Source: an uncultured Eubacteriales bacterium (GTDB lineage Bacteria; Bacillota; Clostridia; Oscillospirales; Butyricicoccaceae). From it: a DNA stretch of 32,745 nucleotides. The notes under the pieces are model-generated. The model searched no databases. It saw nothing but the letters and a program-made list of their open reading frames with translations, and had not been told where the DNA came from. The position numbers and the translations under genes were made by a program. The DNA lies in the NCBI GenBank assembly GCA_934630445.1, contig CAKTWY010000004.1, positions 1-32,745 of the forward strand. Direction: 5' to 3'. Below, piece after piece: positions 1 to 6,974 of the stretch; position 1 is the stretch's first letter; the number at the start of each line of letters is the position of its first letter.

Positions 1-36
1 CACGCGCAGTGCCGCGTGTATCAGTGTGCTGACAGG

Positions 37-1401
37 TTAATTGCGCTTTGCAAGTTCTTCCGCCTTGAGCTTTTCATACTCGGCGTCGATTGCTTCGTCG
101 TATCCCGCGCCGTCAATTTCACCGAGGAGCAGTCTTGCGTTTAATATCTCCATGGAGTTGAGCAGGCCGGGCACCGCATTATCCAGGAAGTAGCCCATCT
201 GTGAATCTTTTGTGGCCTCCAGCGCCGCCATCTGCTGCGGAGGAATCTGCGCGTCGGAGACGTCAAAATTCATCAGCGTGACAAAGCCGCCTTCGACCCA
301 ATCCTTCGTCGTCTCTTTTGTAAAGAACTGATCAATAAACGCGACCGTCGCGGCCAGCTTTTCTTCCGGCAGATCCGCCCTGATCGCCCATGCACTGTCA
401 GACGCATCTACCAGCACGGACGGGAAATCCTCTGACTTCCTCGGGAAGGCGAACGCGCCTACTTCAATACCCGATTCATGGAGCGGCGCAGCAGCCGACG
501 CGCCGGCAACATAAAACGCCGTTTCGCCGCGGCCAAAGAGCACGTTCAGATTATTGTGGTCGATTGAAGTAACACCGTCTCTGAAATATCCCTTTTCCAC
601 CCACTCGCTCACCTGATCAAGCGCGGCGCGACGGCCTTCCTTATATGCGGGTGTGGATTCTTCCAGATAATACCACTTGGTGATATCTTCAAGCGGAGTA
701 GTTCCAAAAAGGACGCCGTCGATATGCCAGAGAAGCGTTCTGACCGATGCCTCAAAGGGGATATAACCTGCTTCTTTGACCTTGGCAAGAAGAGCGTTGA
801 ACTCTTCCAGCGTTGTGGGCTCCTCAAGCTTCAGTTCGTCAAAAATCGCCTTGTTGTACCAGACCACGCGCGGACCGCTGATATACGGAACGCTGTAAAT
901 CTCCCCGGGTGTACGCACATTCTGATATTCAAGCGCGCCGGGCTTTGCATGTTCGGCCCAATTCATCTCTTCTACGATATCCGCGATATCCATCAGATAA
1001 CCATGACGCCAGAGAAGGTTCTGGTTTGTATCGTCGACATAGACAATATCCGGGGCGTCTCCCGAGTCAAACGCAAGCTTATAGGCCTGGGTGTAGTCTT
1101 CCACAGGGTTATGCTCGATCGTGATGTTCGGATATTTCTCATTAAAACGCGCGATCGTTTTGTCCATTAATTCACGACGCTGAGCTGTGTGATGCCACGA
1201 CATGACCGTTATCGTCTGTTTCTCATCCGGGTCTACCTTAAGCTTTTCTGCAAGGGTCTTCTCCGCCGGCTGCTGTTCAGTCTGCTGCTCAGGCTGCTGC
1301 TCTGAAGGCTGCTGTTCGGACGGTTGCTGCGAATCAGCGCAGGCGCTGAAAAGGCTGAAACACATAACTGCCGCGAGAACAAGTGCAAAAAACTTTTTCA
1401 T
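37..1401 (-). CDS. ABC transporter sugar-binding lipoprotein (CUT1 type)
   Basis: Extracellular solute-binding protein of family 1, 454 aa, expected to capture an oligosaccharide or glycoside for an ABC importer. The N-terminus is a lipoprotein signal: two lysines, a hydrophobic stretch, then a lipobox-like LFSAC with Cys21 as the probable lipidation site. Residues 22-50 are a Gln/Glu/Pro-rich linker with repeated SEQQP-like units. The body has features usual for the family, such as an early ITVMSWHH strand and GDAPDIVYVD. I chose the ATG at 1401 because AGGAGG lies 8 nt upstream and the signal peptide begins there; a longer frame reaching to 1515 would overlap the glycosidase gene. It lies 71 bp downstream of the GH4 gene on the same strand, and permease genes would be expected beyond the left edge. 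The transported substrate cannot be read from the sequence. Confidence 0.9.
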   Translation of the reverse strand: MKKFFALVLAAVMCFSLFSACADSQQPSEQQPSEQQPEQQTEQQPAEKTLAEKLKVDPDEKQTITVMSWHHTAQRRELMDKTIARFNEKYPNITIEHNPVEDYTQAYKLAFDSGDAPDIVYVDDTNQNLLWRHGYLMDIADIVEEMNWAEHAKPGALEYQNVRTPGEIYSVPYISGPRVVWYNKAIFDELKLEEPTTLEEFNALLAKVKEAGYIPFEASVRTLLWHIDGVLFGTTPLEDITKWYYLEESTPAYKEGRRAALDQVSEWVEKGYFRDGVTSIDHNNLNVLFGRGETAFYVAGASAAAPLHESGIEVGAFAFPRKSEDFPSVLVDASDSAWAIRADLPEEKLAATVAFIDQFFTKETTKDWVEGGFVTLMNFDVSDAQIPPQQMAALEATKDSQMGYFLDNAVPGLLNSMEILNARLLLGEIDGAGYDEAIDAEYEKLKAEELAKRN

Positions 1402-1472
1402 CTTGATTCCTCCTGAATTTTTATTTATTGAATGTTTTGCACGCTTGTTATCATACCGCTCGCTGTGGCGGA

Positions 1473-2864
1473 TCACCAAAACATCGGGGGAAGGATCTCC
1501 TTCTGGCGCTCGCACATTTCATTAATGAGAGCCACCGCGTTTTGATAAGTTGACACCGTGGGATCAATCAGCATTGCCTGGAGAAGTTTATTTCTGGATT
1601 TCTCACAATAAGCGTCGATGAGCAGCTGATGGATCGTTCCCTGCCGTGCGATCATGGATGCGACCGCCGCAGGCAGCGGTTCGGCTTTCTCCAGCCGTAC
1701 GCCATGCGCGTCCGCCACCGCAGGCGCCTCCACCACCATATCGCATGGCAGATTTGGGATCGCGCCATTGTTCATCAAATTTACGCCGGTCAGGCTGATT
1801 GTTTCATCAAACAAAATTGCCTGCGCAATATGTATGCCGTATTCATTGGTGTAACCGCTGCCCTTTTCCAAAACAGAAAATTTATCGAGATAGCCGGGAT
1901 CCCCCGCGCTCCCAGCGGCATTGTCGTTAAAATACGGCCGTTCAAACGGCTTTCTGCAGCAGTTATAGATAAATTCCGGAATGTCGCCACCATTCCAGGG
2001 ATCATCCGTTACGGGGTCGAAAAAGTACTGTGCCTTTGCCGCCGCAAGAAACTCGTCCGACCATGCGATGTATTCACCAATGTGGTTGGAACCAGGATAT
2101 GGGAATAACCCGAATGTGCGCAACATCACGCGTGAGAGCGCAACCTCGTCCCACTGCGACAGCCAGTCGGCTTTCCGCTCCCGTTCACGCAGGAGAGGAT
2201 ACAGATCTTCTCCCGTACTACGGTCGCGTATCTGCGTTACCCATCCGAAATGATTGAGGCCGGCTACCTTGATATCGATACTGTCTCTGTCTCGATCCAG
2301 AAACTCCGCCACCATATCCCAGCCGATTTCCGGACCATGGCAGAGCCCGACGCATTTGATCTTTGTCAGCTTTGTTATCGCCTCGATCAGTTTGGCCTCG
2401 GGATTGGTATAATTCAGCAGCCAGGCTTCCGGGCAAATGCGCTCCATCGCATGAGCGATCTCAAGCATGGGCGGGAGGTTGCGGAGCATATGGAACATGC
2501 CGCCGGGTCCGCCATTTTCCCCATAAATTTGACGGAAGCCGTACCTGCGCGGAATATGAAAGTCCATCGACCAATAGCGGTAACGGTCCACTTCGATCGC
2601 TGTAATAACAAAGTCCGCTCCCCCCAGTGCCTCTTCCAGGCTGGTCGTGGTATTCAGCCGAACCCCCTCGCGCCCGGTGTGAGCAATCAGGCGTTTTGCA
2701 AAATCGCCGCTTACCCGAAGCGCCTCAGGTGCAATGTCCATGAGCGTAATCTCAACGGGAATCGATGTGATTTTGTCATTGTAAAGAATGTCCTTGAGCG
2801 TCACCGGGCAGAAGCACACGCTGCCAGCCCCAATGATTGCAAATTTCACACTGTGCTTTGGCAT
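1473..2864 (-). CDS. Glycoside hydrolase family 4 (alpha-glucosidase/alpha-galactosidase/LplD-like)
   Basis: Cytoplasmic NAD- and metal-dependent glycosidase, 463 aa. The Rossmann motif IGAGS is at residues 11-15, NYTNP at 151-155, GLCHG at 173-177 and AGLNHFGW at 201-208. Cys175 and His205 match the metal-binding Cys and His of the family, which cleaves glycosides by oxidation, elimination and reduction. The start at ATG 2864 is supported by GGGAGG upstream; upstream in-frame codons would extend into the spacer. The family hydrolyses alpha-glucosides, alpha-galactosides, 6-phosphoglycosides or alpha-galacturonides, and the sequence does not decide between them. The position between an MttB-family methyltransferase and a sugar-binding protein suggests it processes the imported compound. 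The general alpha-glucosidase/alpha-galactosidase label is safe, the exact substrate is not. Confidence 0.93.
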   Translation of the reverse strand: MPKHSVKFAIIGAGSVCFCPVTLKDILYNDKITSIPVEITLMDIAPEALRVSGDFAKRLIAHTGREGVRLNTTTSLEEALGGADFVITAIEVDRYRYWSMDFHIPRRYGFRQIYGENGGPGGMFHMLRNLPPMLEIAHAMERICPEAWLLNYTNPEAKLIEAITKLTKIKCVGLCHGPEIGWDMVAEFLDRDRDSIDIKVAGLNHFGWVTQIRDRSTGEDLYPLLRERERKADWLSQWDEVALSRVMLRTFGLFPYPGSNHIGEYIAWSDEFLAAAKAQYFFDPVTDDPWNGGDIPEFIYNCCRKPFERPYFNDNAAGSAGDPGYLDKFSVLEKGSGYTNEYGIHIAQAILFDETISLTGVNLMNNGAIPNLPCDMVVEAPAVADAHGVRLEKAEPLPAAVASMIARQGTIHQLLIDAYCEKSRNKLLQAMLIDPTVSTYQNAVALINEMCERQKEILPPMFW

Positions 2865-3007
2865 AAAACAGCCTCCCATTTTCAACATTCTGATTATTGC
2901 AGATGCGCTGAATACTCGTCTCTTTATTCCCTCCTCTCGGTTCAAGCTGATAGCAATAAAAATGTAAATGAACGAGAAATTTTTGCAGAATGCGCCCATT
3001 CACAAAG

Positions 3008-4390
3008 CTATGCCAGTTCTTTACGCGCGCAAGCCAAGATGTAGTCAAGCTCCTTGGCTTTTTCCTCCGGAATGACCGGCGCAAGCGCCTTATAATCTTT
3101 GGTATAGGCCGTTACCAACTGCGCCGCTCTGTCAAGCAGGTCCGTGCGATTGCCGCCGAACGCCTCGCGTGCAAAGAGGTTGGACGATAGATAGTCGCTG
3201 TGCAGATAATCCAGCGTGTGTTCACTGTAAAGGAAATTGCCTCCAATCCCCACCTCGCGGATCGCTTCAACGGCTAAAGCATGCTCATTGACCTCAAATC
3301 CGTCAAGAATGTAGTTGACATACCGGAACATCTCATTATCCAGGACGATTTGCTCCAGGCTGAGGCCTTGATCCGCGCCGGCAATGCCCATGCATCCCGT
3401 TGAAGCGCAGCCTGACAACGCAGCAAAAACAAGACCGGTCGCTTTCTCCATTCCGTTTTGAAAATCACATGCAAGCGCATCGGTCATGGCGGAGTTCGTC
3501 GCGCAGCGCAATCCATAATACCGTGCCATTTGAGCGGAGGCAGCCGCAAACAGCGCCTGATTTGGCAGCCCAAACGAGCAAAGCATGGTCTGCGGATCCA
3601 TCGTATGGCAGCTGTTCGAATACTGCTCATCCAGTTTGCCCGTCAGACTATAATTCACAAAAATCGAAAGCAGGATTTCAGCCGTCGCGAGCGTCATTGT
3701 ACCGGCTATTGACATCGGCCCCGTGGCGCCCGCCATCACCATCGGTCCATTCGTCAGCGTGCCGCCTTCGCGCGCAAAAGCGAGCGCGATATCGAGGCTC
3801 GTTTTTTGATAGCCGAGCGGAGATACGGTTTCAAGGAAATAACTGCACGGCCTGCCCATTGCTTTTAACATGGCAATAATATACGGCGCGCTTTTAGCGG
3901 ACAATACATAGGTGCCGCCCGGTTTGGTCGAATATGTAAACAACATATGAAATGATACGATATCCGCCAGAATCTCCGGCACATCGGACGGAATAACAAT
4001 CGATTTCGTCGTTTCAAAACTTTCAAGCTGATTCAAAAGGCAAATGCCTTTCAGCACGTCATCCGCAAGCCCGAGCCGGCGCGTCTGGGTCCTGTAATCA
4101 TACATATAGATCTGTGTGGATATTTTCGCTTTTGGCTTACGGATATATGTATCCACTTCAAGCGCTTTTCGGGCACGCAGCGCTTCAATCAATTCGCCGA
4201 TTACCGTTTTCGGTATTCTTATCTTTTCCTGCTGATAATCGACCTCAGCGCCATTTTCAGCACACAGTTTCAGAACCTCCTGATTTGGCACGTGTGCTCC
4301 GACTTGCTCGAGTACGGTACGAGCCGCGCCGTCAATCTGCTCGATTTCAGATGCGGAAAGTACTTCTACACAGGCTTTGATATGCTTCAT
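3008..4390 (-). CDS. MttB-superfamily (non-pyrrolysine) methyltransferase
   Basis: Cytoplasmic TIM-barrel protein of the trimethylamine methyltransferase (MttB) superfamily, 460 aa. Characteristic stretches include GPMVMAGATGPMSIAGTM near the middle and a Gly/Cys/Ala-rich GCASTGCMGIAGAD region. There is no internal in-frame amber codon, so it is a pyrrolysine-free homologue. Members of that branch (for example MtgB and MtpB) move methyl groups from quaternary amines such as glycine betaine or proline betaine to a corrinoid protein. No corrinoid protein or reactivase lies in this window, so a partner must be elsewhere or the enzyme does something else. ATG 4390 has AGGTGG 8 nt upstream. The gene appears to be first in a minus-strand operon with GH4 and the binding protein, divergent from the AraC gene. 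The gene ends in TAG. Confidence 0.88.
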   Translation of the reverse strand: MKHIKACVEVLSASEIEQIDGAARTVLEQVGAHVPNQEVLKLCAENGAEVDYQQEKIRIPKTVIGELIEALRARKALEVDTYIRKPKAKISTQIYMYDYRTQTRRLGLADDVLKGICLLNQLESFETTKSIVIPSDVPEILADIVSFHMLFTYSTKPGGTYVLSAKSAPYIIAMLKAMGRPCSYFLETVSPLGYQKTSLDIALAFAREGGTLTNGPMVMAGATGPMSIAGTMTLATAEILLSIFVNYSLTGKLDEQYSNSCHTMDPQTMLCSFGLPNQALFAAASAQMARYYGLRCATNSAMTDALACDFQNGMEKATGLVFAALSGCASTGCMGIAGADQGLSLEQIVLDNEMFRYVNYILDGFEVNEHALAVEAIREVGIGGNFLYSEHTLDYLHSDYLSSNLFAREAFGGNRTDLLDRAAQLVTAYTKDYKALAPVIPEEKAKELDYILACARKELA

Positions 4391-4415
4391 CGTTCATACC
4401 ACCTAAGTTATATTG

Positions 4416-4444
4416 TTGATATCTCGCTGTTTATTTAGTATAAT
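4416..4444 (+). promoter_or_regulatory. Sigma-A promoter of the araC-type gene
   Basis: TTGATA at 4416-4421, a 17-bp spacer and a perfect TATAAT at 4439-4444. Transcription would begin near 4451. This rules out the ATG at 4445 as start and supports ATG 4481. A 10-bp perfect palindrome, TATGTACATA (4444-4453), sits at the transcription start and could be an operator. On the opposite strand the same AT-rich stretch can serve the divergent methyltransferase gene, but no convincing -35/-10 pair is visible there. Confidence 0.75.
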
Positions 4445-4480
4445 ATGTACATACAGATCATACCGAAAGGAAAGATCGCT

Positions 4481-5314
4481 ATGCTCCATCGCGAAAAAGG
4501 CGTAATGTCCGGTTCAGAATTTTTTGTCAACCTGCCGTCAGCACTTGCAAAAGACATGCTTTTTTACGTCGTAGAATGTGGTTCCATTTATTGTAATTCC
4601 AACTACTATGTCAAACGCAAAAGCTGCGATTCCCTTTTGCTTTGCTACATCAAAAGCGGCTGTTTTAAGTTTGGAAATTCCAAGCAAGAATTTATTGCCC
4701 GCGAGGGGCAGATTGTTCTGATCGATGGCTATAAAGAGCATTTTTATTGTGTCGAGCAGGATACGGAGTTTATTTGGATCCATTTTGACGGACGCTTCGC
4801 GCGCGATTTTCTTTTAAAGCTCATCGAACGAAATGGAAATTCCTTTCCAGTTGATCACACGGTATACGACGAAATTTACAAAATCATCTCCGTTTTTCGA
4901 AATATCCGTTTCTGCGCGGAAAGCGAGGTCTCCTGTATGCTCTATCGCGTTTTATGCCAGATGGTTATACCTTTTACGGAAACGAGCAGCAACATGAAAG
5001 AGCCGGTCCGGCAGGGCGCCGCATATATTAATGAAAATTTCACGACAATCAAGAGCATCGATGAGGTCTGTCGCGCGATTGGCATCAGCAAATTTTATTT
5101 TACCCGATCGTTTAAGAAGAGCATGGATATCTCCCCCTACGAATATCTCATCCAAAGAAAAATTACCGCTGCAAGACATCTCCTTAAAACCACGCGGCTG
5201 AGTATCAAGGAGATCGCGTTTCAGTGCGGCTATGCCAGCGAATCCGGTTTTATCAAGGCATTTATTGATAAAACTGGCATTTCTCCCACAGAATACCGCA
5301 ATTTCCCGATATAA
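4481..5314 (+). CDS. AraC-family transcriptional regulator
   Basis: Cytoplasmic DNA-binding regulator, 277 aa. The N-terminal 150 residues or so form the cupin-like sensor typical of sugar-responsive AraC proteins. The C-terminal 100 residues hold two helix-turn-helix motifs: SIDEVCRAIGISKFYFTRSF, then the signature around IKEIAFQCGYASESGFIKAF ending in GISPTEYRN. The start at ATG 4481 is preceded by AAAGGAAAG and lies downstream of the TTGATA/TATAAT promoter; an in-frame ATG at 4445 is at the edge of the -10 box. It is divergent from the methyltransferase-glycosidase-transport operon and is therefore its probable regulator. The coding sequence is clearly more AT-rich than the his genes to its right, which may mean that the catabolic cluster was acquired. 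Confidence 0.93.
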   Translation: MLHREKGVMSGSEFFVNLPSALAKDMLFYVVECGSIYCNSNYYVKRKSCDSLLLCYIKSGCFKFGNSKQEFIAREGQIVLIDGYKEHFYCVEQDTEFIWIHFDGRFARDFLLKLIERNGNSFPVDHTVYDEIYKIISVFRNIRFCAESEVSCMLYRVLCQMVIPFTETSSNMKEPVRQGAAYINENFTTIKSIDEVCRAIGISKFYFTRSFKKSMDISPYEYLIQRKITAARHLLKTTRLSIKEIAFQCGYASESGFIKAFIDKTGISPTEYRNFPI

Positions 5315-5419
5315 AAGTTTTGTTTTGTATGTTTTCATTATATCAAGCACGGTCTTTGTAATGAAATATCCGATGTTGCCCTATCGTTCGTCAATCTTGC
5401 TTTTATATGCAATTCGCAC

Positions 5420-5457
5420 ATATTTGATCAAATATAAAATCACATACAGGTGATTTT
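5420..5457. repeat. 16-bp perfect palindrome plus adjacent 8-bp inverted repeat
   Basis: ATATTTGATCAAATAT at 5420-5435 is a perfect palindrome. It is followed without a gap by AAAATCAC (5436-5443), a 6-nt loop and GTGATTTT (5450-5457). The second element could fold as a weak hairpin in the 3' end of the araC-type transcript. The first looks like a dimeric protein-binding site, although no promoter is seen next to it. Confidence 0.6.
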
Positions 5458-5520
5458 CACAAAAGCGTGTCGATTGGCTTTTATCGTATATTTTTTGTGA
5501 TCCATCCGGCCAAACACAAA

Positions 5521-5561
5521 GAGAGAGGCTGCGAACCCAAATAGGGTTCGCAGCCTCTCTC
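5521..5561. terminator. Strong bidirectional intrinsic terminator
   Basis: A perfect 18-bp stem, GAGAGAGGCTGCGAACCC (5521-5538), pairs across a 5-nt loop with 5544-5561. It is flanked by AAA on the left and TTT on the right, giving T-rich tracts in both directions. It separates the plus-strand araC-type gene from the minus-strand his operon and probably ends both transcripts. Confidence 0.93.
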
Positions 5562-5653
5562 TTTACTTCACGGCGTTACGATTGTAAGCCCTTCATTCAT
5601 CCAGAAGCAATTGCCGAATCATCACCTTTGGTATTTGGCCGCACGGCTACGCC

Positions 5654-6319
5654 TTAAGCCAAATGGCGCAGCAAAAAACGCAGCACCGCACCCGTATCCG
5701 TGCAAATCAGATCCGCACCGGCAGCCTCCAGCTCTGCGCGCGAGCCATAGCCGTACAGGATGCCCAGCGCAAAAATGCCGTTTGCACGAGCCCCCTCCAT
5801 ATCATGCTGCCGGTCGCCAATCATAACAACGCGCTCGCGCTGCGTATCAAATCCGCTGCTTTGCAGCGCATGCGCAATGACATCTGTTTTTGTGACCCGT
5901 TTATAGTCAAGCGTCGCGCCGTATATAAAATCAAAATACTTTATCAGGCCGAAATGATCCAAAATTTTTTCAGAATACAGCTCCGGCTTCGAAGTCGCGA
6001 CGCCGAGCGTGTACCCCGCGTCCTTCAACGCGCCGAGCATCTCCTCCACCCCGTCGTAAACGCGGTTTTCAAACAGGCCGGTCGCCGCATACCGCGCGCG
6101 GTAAATTTCCACCGCCTGAAGCGTCGCCGCCTCATCGAGCCCGCACACCTCGCGAAAGGAGTCCTTCAGCGGCGGCCCAATGAAGCTGCGCAGTGCATGC
6201 TCATCCGGCACACTGCGCCCCAGCGTCTGCAGGGCATGGATGACCGAACGGACAATCCCCTCCTGCGAGTCGGTCAGGGTACCGTCAAGGTCAAAGAAAA
6301 TGACATCTTTCTTCATCAT
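5654..6319 (-). CDS. HAD-family phosphatase at the end of the his operon (phosphoglycolate phosphatase-like)
   Basis: Cytoplasmic HAD superfamily hydrolase, subfamily IA, 221 aa. The nucleophile motif FFDLDGTLTD carries Asp10 and Asp12. Ser110-Lys111 in the ATSKP motif, Lys144, and Asp169 and Asp173 in IGDRQHDMEG complete the four HAD motifs, with an alpha-helical cap from about residue 17 to 85. FIGPPL in the cap is typical of phosphoglycolate phosphatase or YjjG-like proteins. Its ATG overlaps the hisE stop as ATGA, so it is translationally coupled to the his operon. Since no HisB-type or PHP-type histidinol-phosphatase is visible, I infer that it could dephosphorylate histidinol phosphate. 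A general housekeeping phosphatase is the alternative. Confidence 0.9.
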   Translation of the reverse strand: MMKKDVIFFDLDGTLTDSQEGIVRSVIHALQTLGRSVPDEHALRSFIGPPLKDSFREVCGLDEAATLQAVEIYRARYAATGLFENRVYDGVEEMLGALKDAGYTLGVATSKPELYSEKILDHFGLIKYFDFIYGATLDYKRVTKTDVIAHALQSSGFDTQRERVVMIGDRQHDMEGARANGIFALGILYGYGSRAELEAAGADLICTDTGAVLRFLLRHLA

Positions 6320-6642
6320 GTATTGCGGTCTGTGTTTTTCATGGTTTTCAGATTCCCGATTTTCTGGCGGCGCGCTTCCAGAACGGCGGAGACGTCGTCG
6401 ATATCAATCCCCTGCTGCGCCATCATGACGAGCACATGGTAGAAAAGATCGCAGATCTCCTCCACCGTCGCCGCGTTCTCGCCGTTTTTGGCGGCAATGA
6501 TGGTCTCGGCGCATTCCTCTCCCACTTTTTTTAAGATTTTGTCGATTCCCTTATCAAAAAGATAGCAGGTGTACGACCCCTCCTGCGGGTGCTCTTTGCG
6601 CTCAAGCACGACCTCATAAAGGCCCTTCATCACGTCATGCAT
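6316..6642 (-). CDS. hisE: Phosphoribosyl-ATP pyrophosphatase
   Basis: Second step of histidine synthesis: hydrolysis of phosphoribosyl-ATP to phosphoribosyl-AMP and pyrophosphate, in the cytoplasm. The 108-aa all-helical MazG-like protein shows the KKVGEECAETIIAAKN motif at residues 38-53, with Glu42, Glu43 and Glu46 as likely metal ligands, followed by DLFYHVLVMM with Asp65. The start at ATG 6642 is preceded by GGGAGGA and overlaps the end of hisI by 8 bp in another frame. In many bacteria hisI and hisE are fused; here they are separate but coupled. An internal ATG at 6630 is possible but less well placed relative to the ribosome binding site. Confidence 0.96.
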   Translation of the reverse strand: MHDVMKGLYEVVLERKEHPQEGSYTCYLFDKGIDKILKKVGEECAETIIAAKNGENAATVEEICDLFYHVLVMMAQQGIDIDDVSAVLEARRQKIGNLKTMKNTDRNT

Positions 6643-6967
6643 TGTCTTCTTCCTCCCAAACCTTATTGAAAAAGCAGTTTTTCGCCCCCGTGTGGCAGAC
6701 AGGGCCCTTTGGCGTACCAAGATACAGCAGCGTATCGTTATCGCAGTCGGAAAGGATCCGTCGTACATAGATAAAATTTCCCGACGTCTCACCTTTGTTC
6801 CACAGTTTACCACGACTGCGGCTGAAAAACCAAGCGGTACCTGTCTCTATGGTCCGCCTGAGCGCCTCTTTGTTCGCATATGCGAGCATCAAAACCTCGT
6901 TAGTGCGTTCATCCTGCACGATGACCGGAACGAGCTGGAGCTTCGTAAAATATTGTGTAAGTTTCAT
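6635..6967 (-). CDS. hisI: Phosphoribosyl-AMP cyclohydrolase
   Basis: Third step of histidine synthesis: opening of the adenine ring of phosphoribosyl-AMP. The protein is 110 aa and cytoplasmic. Zinc-binding cysteines are Cys75, Cys91 and Cys98, with the same 16- and 7-residue spacing as in the Methanothermobacter enzyme; SRSRGKLWNKGETSGN at residues 49-64 is the substrate-binding signature. ATG 6967 follows GAGGTGG. It begins 7 bp downstream of the hisF stop and overlaps hisE by 8 bp. It is a stand-alone HisI, without the pyrophosphatase domain of HisIE fusions. Confidence 0.96.
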   Translation of the reverse strand: MKLTQYFTKLQLVPVIVQDERTNEVLMLAYANKEALRRTIETGTAWFFSRSRGKLWNKGETSGNFIYVRRILSDCDNDTLLYLGTPKGPVCHTGAKNCFFNKVWEEEDNA

Positions 6968-6974
6968 ATCCACC

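Larger units (their letters stand above)
5315..5653. other. Intergenic region between convergent araC-type and HAD genes
   Basis: This is 339 bp without a credible gene. The first 200 bases are AT-rich and hold a perfect 16-bp palindrome followed directly by an 8-bp inverted repeat. A strong bidirectional terminator occupies 5521-5561. Nothing recognisable is seen at 5562-5653, which is the 3' end of the his operon transcript. Confidence 0.7.

Noticed and set aside
1..18. CACGCG/CGCGTG hairpin at the left edge
   Set aside because: A 6-bp stem with a 6-nt loop and no T-run next to it, cut off by the window edge; not enough to call a terminator.
2250..3044. A 264-codon open frame opposite the GH4 gene
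   Set aside because: No domain, and the GH4 motifs on the minus strand are complete.
4445..4447. ATG upstream of the chosen AraC start
   Set aside because: It directly follows the TATAAT box and would lie before the transcription start; ATG 4481 has a ribosome binding site.
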